Source: Klebsormidium nitens (taxonomy: Eukaryota; Streptophyta; Klebsormidiophyceae; Klebsormidiales; Klebsormidiaceae). Taken from it: 31,520 nucleotides of DNA. Position numbers and translations under genes: made by a program. The notes under the pieces are model-generated. The model did no database searches. It was not told where the DNA came from and worked only from the letters and a program-made list of their open reading frames with translations. Each line of letters begins with the position of its first letter. Position 1 is the stretch's first letter. The stretch lies in contig DF237758.1 of assembly GCA_000708835.1 (NCBI GenBank), positions 1 to 31,520 of the forward strand, given 5' to 3'. Positions 11,060 to 25,842 of the stretch are shown one piece after another.

Positions 11060-12850
11060 AGAGGATTGTCTGCAAATCTGGGCCCGCCATCTAGCTGAGC
11101 AGATTTCTCTGCGGCAACATCTCGCTCGATGCTTATTCTTTTGTCTCATTAAAGTACAGCCTGTTCGAAGTTATATTGACGAAATGCAGTGGTGTCGGTC
11201 ATGATCAAGGGCTTGTTTAGACGAGCTAGCCAGTCCGCGTCCAAGTCGTCGTGAGGTCTGGAGCCTTGGAAGCTTTCGGAGCTGGCCCCAAATCCGCTAA
11301 GCTCTTGCTTGAGGTTAAGGAGAGTAGCATGAAAGCAAAAGCTCTCAAGCATAACCCGCTTGTAACATCTACGAAGCAGGCCCGCAAAAACCTTTGATCG
11401 TTCTCATTTTCGCCAATTCACTTTCGACTTACAAATCACTAACACTGCATGCTAGCTTTTCAAGCAAATTGTCGTGATTCTTTTGGCAAGGATCGTAGCT
11501 ATGAAATTGCCCATTGCCTGGGCAGAGATGAGTGCAAAAAGTTCTCGATGATGCCGAACGAGTCGCCTTCCTCGAATGGCTGGCCGGACTGGTTTCAAGC
11601 TCTTTACTCTATTTACATGCAACAGGATTTGTTTCTCGAGAAGTACTTACCGTCCAAAATCTTTCTGTCCCTCTGGCCACCGTGCTGCACATCAATAATG
11701 TGCGGAGCCCGTCGATCTCGGCCTCGTCCTTCCTGGGCGGTGCAAAGATTCACTTTTTGCTTATCTGAAAACCTTCCCAACGCTCCTGTGAAAGCACCCG
11801 TCTCTCTCTTTTGTTGCATCCGGCATTCAATGTGCAACGTCGGGCCCCCACGGCTAGACTGCCTTCACTGTGGCTACTTGCATCATGAACCTTCGACCAA
11901 CCCACGCTAGTCCAACTTTCTTCCAAAAATCCTTGATATTCTCTAAGATGATTATAATCAGCATAGGCCCCATGCATGTGATCGCCCACTTTCAACCCCC
12001 AGGGCAGCTCGCAAGGATCTCAATAGCTTAAAGTTCAGTGTCTAGGCTGAAAAAGTCAGGCTATGCTATGCCAGATGAATTTGAGCGTCCGCTTCATGGC
12101 AGGAGTGACAAGGGACATGAGAAGTTCAACCCCGATCACGTTTCTCTTGGCATGGGCATGCCAGACAATATTGATGCCAGCTTTTTGCAGATTGACAAAG
12201 CGGCTTTGCCCTCTTTCTGACCGAAGATAAGGCGCAGATTGGATTCAGCCGAGTTACGCTGTCGCAAGGCAAGGGAAGACGTGTTTCGACTGCTCCCTTC
12301 AACGTCTTCGAGGAAGTTCTCGCTGCGAGAGCTTTGGCAATTGCGCCGGTTTGTCAGCACAATTCCGCAGCAATGACGACCGTGCTGTCCATGAGGGGGA
12401 GCCTCACAGCGAGTTTGTTGGCCATTGCTGAGGCTGCCTGTTTCGCGTTTTTCATTCTATTTCCTGAAACTTGAATGTTTTACTACCCTTACAAATAAGC
12501 AATTTCAGGCTTGCTCAACTTAATAGTCGAGCATGCAAGTACTTTTATTCATCGTGCTTGCGCGCTTGTTGCGTCCATGATACGACCTTTCTTGTTTCTC
12601 CTCAATACCTTCGGGTCGCCCTTTCAAGGGGAGAGCTGGCACTCCAAGTTCAAAAGCTAGGCCGCCGTTAAGTTATACATGAGTGGGTTGCGCTTAAGTT
12701 CTGACGAGAGGAGAAGTTTGGCAATGACGTTCAGTCCCTCTGGCCACGCGCCTCAATGGCCAAGGAAAGACCCGGATGGTTCTTTTGCGAGCCACGTACG
12801 TGAAGGCACGAATTTCAAGTCGACCAGAAAAAGAGCGGGTTCGCTGATTA
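11060..12850 (+). repeat. Copy 2 of the ~2-kb tandem repeat (direct)
   Basis: Anchors in order are GTCGTCGTGAGGTCTGGAG (near 11247), TTGGAAGCTT (11266), CTCAAGCATAACCCGCTTG (near 11343), ACGAAGCAGGCCCG (near 11370), GATGATGCCGAACG (near 11548), GGTTTCAAGCTCTTTACTC (near 11592), CATCCGGCATTCAATGTGCA (near 11817), GCGCAGATTGGATTCAGCCG (near 12232), GCAATGACGACCGTGCTGTC (12371) and GGCAATGACGTTCAG (12721). Every anchor recurs 4.80-4.89 kb to the right in copy 4, and many recur 2.15-2.2 kb to the left in copy 1. The longest open frame inside (11449-11910) is not preserved in the other copies, so the unit is best called non-coding. Confidence 0.75.
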
Positions 12851-13569
12851 ACATCCCTTGCTGGATTCATCTTAATGCTAGTGATCACTTCAAGACTTGC
12901 CCTGACATATGAATGGTGACTGGACTGGCATGCAGGCTCTTCAAAATTGATCAGGAGACGCAGTCTTTCAAGAACCTGCTGCGCTTCGGTTTGCGCGCCA
13001 CCGTAAATGAGAGATTTTAAGCACGCTTTTCAGTATGGGCAGGGGGGAGTGAGCCCAGCACCAATCTCGAACAGGAGACCTCTGAGACGAAACTGATCTT
13101 ATAATCCGGAGTGACGTTTCAGCGCACGTACGTAACATATGCTCCGTAGAGAAAAGGGGATTTTCCCGTTGGAAGCGACCTTAAAGTTATTCTATGACCG
13201 TCCATAATCCTGGTCCTGACTTATGCGTGCTTGTCGGTGGAAAGTCTGTGACAGGCGCCGTGCCGGCGCCGCATCAATCTTGCTGCCCTGGCCTTTATTT
13301 TGTACTCGTCCCCCATATCGTGCGGATATGACTGCTGTCCTTGAGCAACCGTTGCACGCTCAACTGGTGAAGAGAGATGAGCCCATGTTCGCCGCAGTGG
13401 CTTAAGCAATTCCGAAGCTGGTTTAAGAGGTATTCTCGCACTTCGCTTCTGGAGGGATGACTCTGAATGCACTATAGAGTGATTTTGTTGACTGTGAGGT
13501 TTGCTGAGAAAGGGCCATTTCTGGACATGCCTGGTACGTACCGCATCGCCCTTGCCAGTGATTAGTCAT

Positions 13570-14620
13570 GTTCGTATGTGACAACCTGCTCGGCAAGGAT
13601 GAATCTTCTCGGCTTCCCGGTTTGGGAGCCCACTTGTATCCCATACGATTGTGAATGATGCCGGCAAGAAAAGCGCCAACCCCGTTATGGACTGAACGTG
13701 AGCAGGGGACTCGAACAAATTCTTTTGGCTCCAGATGTTTGCCTTTTGAGCTTCGTTCCTTTGTTCGCAAGTCTCCATGGATGGAATTCTGGTGGCTCAT
13801 GATACAGAATGATGTTCAAGCGGACGTTATTCGGCTGCCAGGGAAGTTATTCGAGAAGTTTGACATGGCCACTGGCAATAGCTGGCCCAGATGATTGTCA
13901 AGCTCCTTTCTTCTGACGAGGCAGCTTCTCACATCACTAGTAGTAGGTCTTACATAATTAAGAGAAGGTCCTGAGGCATTTTCCAACTTTCACTGTTCTG
14001 TGGGACTGCCCAAGATAATTACTCCTGAGGTCTGCTAGCCTCTCGCACGGCCTGACTTTTTCAGCAGCTAGCAAGCGTCAGTAATTCTTTCCAGATACTG
14101 TAATTACGTTACAACTTTGTGTTCGTCAAGGAATGGAGTAACCCTGCGCGCACGGCCCCGTGTGGGCAATCAGTACTAGACACAATCCTTAAATGACGCC
14201 ACACCTGATTACTGGTTTGCGCTCTTTAGCTAGAGAGGGAGCTCAAATCCCCAAGTAGCCTTCGTTGGGCTGTGCCCTGAGCGACTTCGCAACACCCTGT
14301 AAAGCCTCGGTCGTGCAGTGTTACGCATCTCAGGTTTCTTTGTGGTGCATGCTTTTTAAGAGGAGGTTTCGTTTTCCAGCGCTTCTTCCCCTGTAAAAGT
14401 TCTGGCGTGTCAGGCCTCTGAAGCTTCTCAGACGATTTCCGTTTGAATCGACATAGGGTACGCTTTGCTACTTTAGTATGTAAACGGAAGACGCTTGGCA
14501 ATGACGCTACGTAGGTGCTTGGCCACGTCCGCTTTGGCCATAGGCTTGACACTTGAAAATGTCCCCGAGCCGCTCAACCAGGGCATAAATGCAATTACCT
14601 CGGCTGGGCCCCCCAAAATG
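13570..14620 (+). repeat. Copy 3 of the ~2-kb tandem repeat (direct, shortened)
   Basis: GGCAAGGATGAATCTTC and GAATGATGCCGGCAAGAA (13590-13675) line up with GGCAAGGATCGTAGC and TCGATGATGCCGAACGAG of copy 2, with the same spacing. The 3' anchor GGCAATGACGCTACG (14498), followed by TTGGCCAC and TTGGCCATAG, closes the unit. The spacing between the two anchors is about 330 bases shorter than in copy 2, so the middle carries deletions. Ends are approximate. Confidence 0.55.
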
Positions 14621-15167
14621 GAGAACGACGTCCCGCACTCTCGTCGTCAGATTTTGCATACCGATCTAGTGCCCATGTGCATTTCTAGAAGTCGGATCGC
14701 CAAAAGAATAGGCGTGTATGTAAAATAGTGCTTTGATTCTTATTATTTGTAGGTCTGCTGCCTTCGGCGCGTTTACTGATTACGTCTTGCGTGCCGTTGA
14801 TTACTGGACTACCTAAATGTTTTTGGCGCCTGACAATTAGTTCGAGTTCCCCTAATGGGTCACTCCTGTAGATTTCTCGATGGCAGGCCTCCCGGATGAC
14901 GGTGCTCCATCACACTTGCGTAAGTTCTTTTGTTTACTAGTCCAAAGTATCACATTTGTTAACCTACTTTTCATTCTGAGACCACGAGCTGCGTAGGGGC
15001 CCGCTAATCTTGACCGCAGGGGAGATTTTAAGTCGGAACCGGTTGCCCTTGTCGGCGGCGGAACAACGGAACTCCAATTGATTCCATAATTATATTGGCA
15101 TGTATTTAATTACATGGTCGAGGCAATCATGGAGTACGCTCGGCGGACTGACCGACCACCGGACTGT

Positions 15168-15270
15168 GACTTTGGTGGGGTTAGCAGGGGGGTTAGGGTG
15201 GGTAGGGGTAAGCACATGGCGGAACGACTTAGGGTTAGGGTGGTCGTCATCTTTCCTTAGGGTTTTTAGC
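15168..15270 (+). repeat. Interstitial telomere-like TTAGGG tract (degenerate)
   Basis: The words GGTTAGGGTGGG, GTAGGGGTA, CTTAGGGTTAGGGTGG and CTTAGGGTTTTTAG occur within about 90 bases. They resemble T2-4AGGG telomere repeats but are imperfect and interspersed. They sit between repeat copies 3 and 4. This could be an interstitial telomere remnant or simply a G-rich, T-rich low-complexity stretch. Confidence 0.35.
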
Positions 15271-15889
15271 ACGAGGTCGTTCGATCTAGATCTCTAAAGC
15301 TTGCAAAGTTCATGACGTCAATGAATCTCTGTATCGGTGAAGTCTCTGAACTGCTGAGGCTGCTGGTTCTCCCGCCGCTTGGCGTCGCAAAGGTGAGCCG
15401 GCAGTGCAGTGAAATAGCTTCTTATAAACTTCTCCTACTCTTCTATTTTACTCTCCGCTTCTCGTTTTACCTCTTGTCCCCCTGAAAACGTTGTCACGCG
15501 AATTCTATCAAGTGCTCTAGCGCCCATCGTGTGCAGCATGAATGAGCCTGCCTTCCGGCCGTGGAAAATCACGAACCCAATTACGAGAATTCTTGGCAAC
15601 GCTTTCTTCAAGTGGGCGTCTGCCATTCGTGGTTTCCTCGGCGACGTTTGGTCGCAGACAACCACTTTGTGTCGCTGCGGTTCTGGATGTCATGACCTTC
15701 CGAGCGACTGAAAGAGTGTAGCCAATAGCGTGTGGTCGCCGAATAGGACATGTCCTTCGACGCCCTGCTTACGGAGGAAGAATCAAGGGACGAAGGCTTT
15801 GGCTAGGATACAAAGCTTTGGCTTGCCAAGAGTATTCCTTTCTGTTTCTTAACGTACATGTATACAATCGAGGTGCTCGTCCGCGTCTT

Positions 15890-17700
15890 CCCGGGCTCCA
15901 CCATTTAGACTCTCTGCTGTTGGCAGCCTCATCATTACTCCCGCCACTTAAGAGCTCGAGTCGTCTACTTCAATCTGTGTCCGCTGTCGAGAGCAGAACC
16001 CTCTCAAACCTTTCTCCGCCCTTTCGGCGCATTAAACTACGTCTCCTGCTCGAACCTTAACGTAACGGTGTCGGTTGAGTTGGGCTCGTTTTGACGAACC
16101 GATCGGCCTCACTCGGTCAAGTCATCGCGTGAGATCTGAAGCGCCCAATTGGAAGCTTTGATATCCGTATGACCCAAACTTCGCCAAGCTTTTGCTGAAG
16201 TTCAAGAAGCAACTAGTGTACAAAGCGGTACAGCTCTCAACCATAACCTGCTTGCAGGGTGACCTGCTTGTGGGGTCAACGAAGCAGGCTCGACCAAAGC
16301 TTTTGTATTCTTCTTTCTCAGAACTCTCATTTCGTGCAGCTGCAGAATATCATTTCATGTTCGTTTGAGCGGTTTGACATACTTTCTGTTGGCAGGGAAT
16401 GTAACTGTGGATTGCCCACCGTCGGGCAATAGCAGTACCGGGAAGGTTGCAATGATGCCAACACACGCACTCCTCAAAGGCCAAGCTTTTTGTCAGGCCC
16501 GAGTTCTCTTCTATGTAACGATATGTACAACATTGCTTTCCAAGGAAAACTTTGAGCGTTCACAAAAGTATACCAGTGCCTCTGGTCATGTGCTGCCTAC
16601 CAATGCTTCGTGGTGGCCGTCGTCTTGAACTTCGACAGCTTCGTCCTTCTCTGGGCGCTTCGAGAAATGTCTCCTTACCTTCCGAGAAAGAGCCGAGGCC
16701 CCCGTGAGAGCACGTGTGGTTTTTTGCATCCGGCGATAGTAGTGCACAATCTGGGGGGCCCTGTCGCATTGTTTCACGGTGGGTGCACCCCTCGACCGAC
16801 TTGGGGAGTCCAACTCTCGTTCGGAAGGCCTTTATGTCCTTGAGGATTGCAACCACCACTGGCCACAGGCAGTTGATAGCCCGCTTTTGTTCTCAGGGCA
16901 CCCGCGAACGAAACCCGCCGTTGGGCTTTCAAAGTGTCTGCGTTTACAAGGCCAGGCTCCACAATACCAGACCTTCGGGGGTCCGATTCATGGCAAGTTC
17001 AACAAAGCGCTTTGCTTCTCGACCGCAGGCAGGCGCAGATTGGGTTCACCCGAATTACGCTGCCACAAAGCAAGGGACTAAAACCTGAAAACACTAAGAC
17101 CCTATGTGGTTTGACGCTCCCGTCATCAAAGGAGCACGGCATATTGCGCCAGTTGGTATGCAAATGTTTTCAGCGATGACGATCATGCTGTCCGAAAGGT
17201 ACGCCTCAAAAGGGTTTTCTAACCAGCGACCGAGGCTGCCTGTATTATCGGACATTGTTTCGCGAGTCAGTGCTTCTCTTTCCCTTTCGGGTTGCGCGGT
17301 TTTGTTCCGACTATCCTCAGTCCGACAGGCGAGTATCTTGCTCGACCCGACGGGCAAGCGTGTCAGCACGTTGCAACGTGCATTCGCTTCTGTAATGTTC
17401 TTTTTCTTCTCCGCGTTTCCTGCTTCGGAAGGAGGAAGGGCTGACACTTTTTATAATTAGAAAGTCGCAGTTCTTGGTTTCATTGAGAGCGCCCAGCTAA
17501 CTCTGACGCCATTTCAGCGGCGCTGATCGTCTCACAAAAGGACACGCTCGGCAATGACGTTCGCACAAGTCTGGCTGCATTGGCCATTGCGGGGTCTTCT
17601 TCAATCGGAGCCATCATGCACTAAACCACAGGATTGTCATTTCTTGATACGGGGTCACAGTCCACGGGCCAAGAAAAGTGCGGGCTTGCTGTAAGAGAGG
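15890..17700 (+). repeat. Copy 4 of the ~2-kb tandem repeat (direct)
   Basis: Anchors in order are GTCATCGCGTGAGATCTGAA (near 16122), TTGGAAGCTTTG (16149), CTCAACCATAACCTGCTTG (near 16236), ACGAAGCAGGCTCG (near 16279), GCAATGATGCCAACACACG (near 16449), CATCCGGCGATAGTAGTGCA (near 16727), GGCGCAGATTGGGTTCACCC (near 17031), GCGATGACGATCATGCTGTC (17173), GACCCGACGGGCAAGCG (near 17344) and GGCAATGACGTTCGC (17549). The last is followed by TCTGGCTGC and TTGGCCATT. The offset to copy 2 stays at 4.80-4.89 kb across the whole unit. No frame is conserved. Confidence 0.75.
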
Positions 17701-17733
17701 AAGAATCTCAGCCCAGTGCTGAATTTCAACGGG

Positions 17734-17793
17734 ATGGACCTTCTAGTGACGACTCTCAACCCTGCTAAACTTCGGAATGGACCTTCTAGTGAC
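17734..17793 (+). repeat. 17-base direct repeat pair
   Basis: ATGGACCTTCTAGTGAC occurs at 17734-17750 and again at 17777-17793, a 43-base offset, at the right edge of the repeat array. It might be a target-site-like duplication or a simple slippage product; there is no further support either way. Confidence 0.6.
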
Positions 17794-18157
17794 AGATTGA
17801 ACCACATGCCGTAATTTGAACTTGGGCCTTTGAAAGAACGTTTGTGATTTAAGCTAGGTGGACTGAGTCTGCTCGTGCGTCGCGGCCCGTTTTGGATAAA
17901 CTGGTCTTAGGGGATCATCATTGGCTGGCTACGTCCGTGCACAGAGAGTGGGCCGAGTGCTCATGAGGGTAGTACTCAATAATGAATGCTTTGACGGGAG
18001 GTCTGTTGATGGGCAGTTTCAAACCAGGAAAACAATGAGTGAGATACATGAGGCGGCATGATGTTGATCGGCCTCATGCGACCGCCTACTATAGCTGCAG
18101 CGCCGTAAACCGAGCGCGCGGCCGCAAGTGCGCTGCGCCCGGCGCCGTCCGCGCTTG

Positions 18158-18204
18158 ACCGTACGGTGTCGGACTCGATTGTGACCGTACATCCCGGTAC
18201 GGTC
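18158..18204. repeat. Paired ACCGTAC palindromes
   Basis: ACCGTACGGT at 18158-18167 is a perfect 10-base palindrome. It is followed at 18183-18204 by GACCGTAC-ATCCCG-GTACGGTC, a perfect 8-base inverted repeat with a 6-base loop. The same half-site is thus used twice within about 45 bases, as at some protein binding sites. The role is unknown. Confidence 0.45.
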
Positions 18205-18620
18205 GACAACTACGAACTTCGGAATTGAATTTTCCGGCCTAGCGCGCCACGCGCCCATACGCGCGCAGAAGGCGATGGTTCGGCTCCAGACTCCGGCCCG
18301 ACTGGTGCATGCACCCGGCTTTCCATGTTCAGTGGACCGGTTGGTGCAACCGAGGGTTCACGGCACTTGGCCAGACAGGGGTGCTGCAGCTAAGTAGGTG
18401 CTTGCACTCTCGAGGCCCAGATCTCGTCAAGAAACCGAGCACAAGGCTCTTCGTATTTCTCATGAACTTAGTACAATGAAATGGAGACGGCCAGGTTGAG
18501 ATAGCCAGGGCGTGCCAGAGGAAGCGAGTTTTTCAGCCTGACAGGGTGGTTCATTTGGTTGAATTGATCAGTCTCTGTGACGCCCATTTCAGACCCCTTG
18601 GACTAGAGTGGATTTAATAG

Positions 18621-18630
18621 CACCTAGGTG
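18621..18630. repeat. CACCTAGGTG palindrome
   Basis: A perfect 10-base palindrome followed directly by CCTAGG. It may be a binding site upstream of the LHCII gene or chance. Confidence 0.3.
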
Positions 18631-18702
18631 CCTAGGGATCTCCTTGATTTCTGTATGTAGACGCGACCTGGCAATAGGTAGATTGACCAGATTCAGACCG
18701 GT

Positions 18703-18734
18703 ACGCTCACTAGCACTGGCTTGCTAGTGAGCGT
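18703..18734. promoter_or_regulatory. Perfect 13-bp inverted repeat upstream of LHCII
   Basis: ACGCTCACTAGCA, a 6-base spacer (CTGGCT), then TGCTAGTGAGCGT give an exact inverted repeat about 300 bases before the LHCII start codon. In DNA it can form a 13-bp stem. In a eukaryotic upstream region it could be a dimeric factor site or the footprint of a small inverted-repeat element. Function is inference only. Confidence 0.45.
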
Positions 18735-19034
18735 CGAATAATCATCATTCTGCTCCCGTCTCAAATCAGCAGATTTCACGAACTAAGATCCACTTGACTA
18801 GGTACACCTGATCACCCCCGGCAGGCGACATGAATCTGACTGGCTCGCTTCACTTTCTTCTGCCCCTTGTCCAGAATTTTCAGCGGTACATAATGCAGTC
18901 TTTCCACCAAACTCCTCTTCATTCCATAACCTACTCTCCGCAGCTTATCTGCACGAGCATCGTAAGCGAGCAGTCTTACCTCGCCTTCCCGTTCTCAAAT
19001 CTTGAGATTGTCCACTAGGAAAACAGCTGACGTC

Positions 19035-23358
<4,324 letters not shown>

Positions 23359-24843
23359 AAGCGCCCGAATCGTGCGCGCCTCGGCAAGCCTAATACCACT
23401 TGCGCGCTGTGGCGCAATTTTGACAGTCTTGTGAAGCCTCTGTTTGATGCCCTTGAAAGCGAGCTAGGCGTGTTTCGGGAGATTCTGACCGAAGCATGCT
23501 GACTCTCGATCGTGTTTGAAGCGTTGAGCCAGGATCTTGTGTATGTGTGGAACGTGTTGTGGATAAACATTGTACAGACCGGATTACGTTGATACGTTGT
23601 CTCTCCAATTTTTAAACTTGAAAGTGGGCCTAAGTGCAGATTCCGTGTCACTACGTTGCGTCCCGACTATTTCACCAATCGAATCCAATGCTTCGATAAT
23701 GCCATGTAATCTTTCACTGTCTATATTTAAGGTTTAACGGGAAATATCCTTTATAAAAGGTATGTGGACAGATTGAAACTTGAAATACTTCATAACGTTA
23801 CTGCGCTGCAAAGTACGGTCACATGATATGCCATATTGTGCAATGATTACTTAGATAAACAATAAACGACTTGAAGCATATATGATTTTTCTCTTTAAAT
23901 CGATACTATAGATTTGTCTTCTCAGTATCTTTACATCAATCCTAAACGAGGTACAATTCATATTGACATGCCGGGTAGTTAGGACTGATAAAGACATGCA
24001 TTCATTGCATCAGTAATCAAATCATCAGGCCGGTATATACAATCATACATCAGAATCAATCATTGCCAATATCGAATTGTGCAACAGGGAGCTCGGCATG
24101 ATGCAATGACGCCGGTAGCGGGACCACTTCACCTTTCGCTGAAATCGTATGATGCCATGCGCCGCATGCATGCCATACTACGTATGCGGCATTTGATGAA
24201 GTGCTTGTGTGTTGATCACTGGCTTGCCGCGGCCTGACTTCGTCAGATTAATGCGTCTTCAGGAAGTTCGAGTCGTGACTCAGTCCAAGCTCTACGTGTT
24301 GCTCAGCATGTACTAAAGCTGCAGCCCTGCCGGCCCGGTCATATAGAACTTAGCAGTGTCCGAAGATCCGACCGTCGCTGCCTCTGTAGACGAACCAAAG
24401 CTAGGAAGATTGATTAGAGTTCCAGCTCGCTTTCTTCGCCACTTGTTACCTCTTCTCCATGTCCGACGCCATAGACCTGAGGTAGTCATCTAAGTGCGAC
24501 AACAGTCCCTACAGGGACAATTAAGAGGAAGGACTTTAGCATTGCGTGCGCAGTAATTGCGTGCAGGCTCACTTTGGCAAGCTCTAAGGGAGCTAGGGTG
24601 CCGCTTGGTGGAAGATCCTAAGTAGACCACCCTGTCAGTTGTCCGTGCTTCTGCCCACACAGTCTACCTGTTATACCTCTACATAAGCATCAGATCTTAA
24701 TAGAAACGTAGACAACCCCGATCAAGAACGCAAAAGAGCCCCCCTTCTCAATTCTATCAAAACGTTTCAGCAGATTGAACCCTGTCAGACTCCCGTCCTC
24801 CACCCTTCTTGGTCCTACTCCGTAGATTGCGACAGAGCTGAAC
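23359..24843. other. LHCII 3' region and intergenic DNA
   Basis: This begins with the presumed 3' UTR. It becomes AT-rich at about 23690-24080, where TGTAA (near 23705) and AATAAA (near 23869) could serve in polyadenylation. No gene is supported. Confidence 0.4.
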
Positions 24844-25842
24844 TCATATGCCACCTTTATCCCAATCGTCATAGCCGCGCAACCTGCGCAGTTCCTTATG
24901 CGCGTCGATCGGGCTGCCAGGAAAAAGCGGCCGCTCTTTCCACCGTTTCAGGTTCCTTTTCATTCTGGCCCTGCTAGCCGGGTCCTCCACCATCTTCAGT
25001 GACGCCTCAGGTCGTCTGTGGAGTCCAGAAAAAAAATCAACGGGTGCCAGCGAGCGTGGCTTAGATTCGGGGATGTGAGGAATAAAGCCTTTTAAGTAGT
25101 CCGTCTCTGGTGGTGTTTGAAGTGCCCGCACGACTTCAGGAGGTGTTCTTTCTTTTCCAAATCCAATGCTAGAATTATCAAAAAAAATCTAGAGTACTAA
25201 AAGTGTGCAAGAGAATGCCTCAAAGCACATCGTTTAGTCTGCTCTTCGGAATGAAAGCCACAGAAATCCCTGAAAGGATGATCCGAATAACAATTGACTC
25301 GGAAGTGATTGTGGACAAGACCAGACCAGAAAGCTAGTGTGGAAGCGAGTCTCTCATTCCGCTGCCGCTAACTCTTACCAAGCCAAAATGCAAATACTTG
25401 ATGTAGCTGAAGAGAGAATAAATACAGACGCCCCGTTTTGGAGCAGCTTGGACAAAATAGTACCCATCGGATGAGTCCGGATCAACAAACTCCCACAGAA
25501 CAGCCGCGGCGCTCTCCGCTTCTCGAAAGCCCTGATTTCGATTCACTCGGAGTAACATAGCCTGCGCAAGGAAGAACGAAACAGTTGCTGAAGCAATTGC
25601 AGCTCGAAGCTTCCATGATTTCAAAAGCACTTGATCCTGTTGGAAAGCCTTTGTAAGGGGCGCAGATTACAATGAAGAAACAGCCAATTATATTTTGCCC
25701 AGATTAGAAGACAACTACGAGACGGTTCATCCTATTTGCGCGCCGGTGAAATATCCATGCCACCCCTTATTACGCTTCTTCTATCAACTTCCTTAAAATC
25801 TGTTGATAGGGGGACGGAAGATATGAAGCACTCGAGATCCAT
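24844..25842 (-). CDS. Hypothetical spliced gene, minus strand (2-3 exons)
   Basis: Two open segments join cleanly. The first is 25636-25379, bounded by CCAACAG| and a donor |GTAAGAG. The second is 25188-24844, after a pyrimidine-rich TACTCTAG| acceptor, and ends in a stop. Both splice phases are 0. An optional first exon at 25842-25774 (ATG, 23 codons, donor GTAATA) also joins in phase 0 and would give about 223 residues. The protein would have a hydrophobic stretch early in the second segment (AAIASATVSFFLAQAMLL), suggesting a membrane anchor. Its C-terminal half is basic and proline-rich (RARMKRNLKRWKERPLFPG, ending GYDDWDKGGI). I recognise no family. Codon-like composition and the fit of splice phases are the only support. 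Confidence 0.4.

Larger units (their letters stand above)
17794..19034. other. Intergenic region upstream of the LHCII gene
   Basis: No gene is seen. A GC-rich patch (about 18110-18290) is rich in CGCGC and GTACGG words and carries small palindromes. A perfect hairpin lies at 18703-18734. The last 150 bases before the ATG are pyrimidine-rich and may be promoter and 5' UTR; I see no unambiguous TATA box. Confidence 0.4.

Noticed and set aside
11449..11910. 153-codon open frame on the plus strand
   Set aside because: It lies inside repeat copy 2. The aligned bases in copies 1 and 4 do not keep the frame, and no family motif is visible.
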